Positions 4,818-5,222 of a stretch of DNA of 5,222 nt are shown here, one piece after another. Where the stretch lies: contig CALDMA010000035.1 of NCBI GenBank assembly GCA_937915075.1, forward strand, positions 1 to 5,222, read 5' to 3'. The position numbers and the translations under genes were made by a program. The first letter of the stretch is position 1; the number at the start of each line of letters is the position of its first letter. Origin of the DNA: an uncultured Oscillospiraceae bacterium. GTDB lineage: Bacteria; Bacillota; Clostridia; Oscillospirales; Oscillospiraceae. Below the pieces are notes generated by a model. It saw only the letters and a list, made by a program, of their open reading frames with translations. It was not told the DNA's origin and made no database searches.

Positions 4818-5222
4818 ATGATTTACACGACCGAAGTTCAGCATATGTGCCCGGTCGCCAAGGGCGCATATCACGGTCCCGCTCCCATCCCCGAAGAGGG
4901 CAAGTGGGTGCAGGCCAAGCAGCTCTCCGACATTTCCGGCTTTACCCACGGCATCGGCTGGTGCGCTCCCCAGCAGGGCGCTTGCAAGCTGACGCTCAAC
5001 GTCAAGGAGGGCGTCATTCAGGAGGCGCTGGTCGAGACCATCGGCTGCTCCGGCATGACCCACTCCGCCGCGATGGCGTCCGAGATCCTCATCGGCAAGA
5101 CCATTCTTGAGGCGCTCAACACCGACCTCGTGTGCGACGCCATCAACACCGCCATGCGCGAGCTGTTTTTGCAGATCGCCTACGGCCGCAGCCAGTCCGC
5201 GTTCTCCGAGGGCGGTCTCGCC
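4818..5222 (+). CDS. NifU/IscU-like iron-sulfur cluster assembly scaffold homologue (3' end cut by window)
   Basis: This is probably a cytoplasmic protein of the NifU N-terminal/IscU superfamily, which holds nascent Fe-S clusters. The 135 visible codons include CAPQQGACKLTLNVKEGVI (49-67), which mirrors the family's GAPxCGDxMKLxIKV strand. IGCSGMTHSAAMASEILIGK (75-94) corresponds to the GCGSAIASSS..T..IKGK segment with its ligand Cys (C77 here). C106 is a candidate third ligand. The canonical first Cys seems to be replaced by Gln53, with Cys49 and Cys56 close by, so cluster binding may differ from classic IscU. From memory, close relatives in Clostridia are annotated as Fe-S scaffold proteins and usually precede a gene for a GGGtGRT-family protein; if so that gene lies off the right edge. 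The ATG at 4818 has AAAGGAAG (4804-4811) 6 bases upstream. It is divergent from the LIV operon and has its own promoter. The superfamily call is firm; the biochemical role is inferred. Confidence 0.87.
   Translation, partial: MIYTTEVQHMCPVAKGAYHGPAPIPEEGKWVQAKQLSDISGFTHGIGWCAPQQGACKLTLNVKEGVIQEALVETIGCSGMTHSAAMASEILIGKTILEALNTDLVCDAINTAMRELFLQIAYGRSQSAFSEGGLA

Noticed and set aside
1..5222. CRISPR arrays, insertion sequences, phage or defence genes
   Set aside because: No regularly spaced repeats, transposase or integrase motifs, or terminal inverted repeats are visible on either strand.

Overview
The window looks like a piece of a GC-rich chromosome from an anaerobic, probably gut-dwelling member of the Clostridia, with an Oscillospiraceae-like flavour. 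Three things suggest this: third codon positions rich in G and C, strong Shine-Dalgarno sites of the AGGAGG type, and an iron-sulfur scaffold-like protein of a kind I know mainly from such Firmicutes. The genus is not resolved by reading alone.

Positions 1-4178 (minus strand) hold a branched-chain amino acid (LIV/HAAT-type) ABC importer operon in the order livK (lipoprotein binding protein), livH (permease), livM (permease), livG (ATPase, running off the left edge). The second ATPase gene, livF, would be expected just beyond position 1. livH-livM-livG are packed tightly, with gaps of 10 and 2 bases and with ribosome binding sites that overlap the preceding gene's end, so they are almost certainly co-transcribed and coupled. 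livK and livH are separated by 176 bases that hold two stem-loops. One is a 13-bp stem with a GCAA tetraloop when read as mRNA. This arrangement suits differential expression of the binding protein over the membrane parts.

Positions 4179-4600 (minus strand) hold an unrecognised 81-residue small ORF with a hydrophobic, Leu/Ile/Val-rich C-terminal half. It has its own good sigma-A-type promoter (4572-4600) and is followed by an intrinsic terminator (4225-4260). A second terminator-like perfect hairpin lies inside the ORF (4384-4409). I see no convincing promoter between the terminator and livK. The unit may therefore be a stand-alone small membrane-protein gene, or a leader that regulates the LIV operon by attenuation. 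The second reading is a hypothesis and the most interesting point of the window.

Positions 4601-4817 are the divergent control region. It carries a plus-strand extended -10 promoter (4724-4752), a duplicated CGCGCGAA motif just upstream of it, and a small palindrome and stem near the likely transcription start.

Positions 4818-5222 (plus strand) are the first 135 codons of a divergent NifU/IscU-like iron-sulfur cluster scaffold homologue, cut by the right edge. It has no obvious functional link to the LIV operon.
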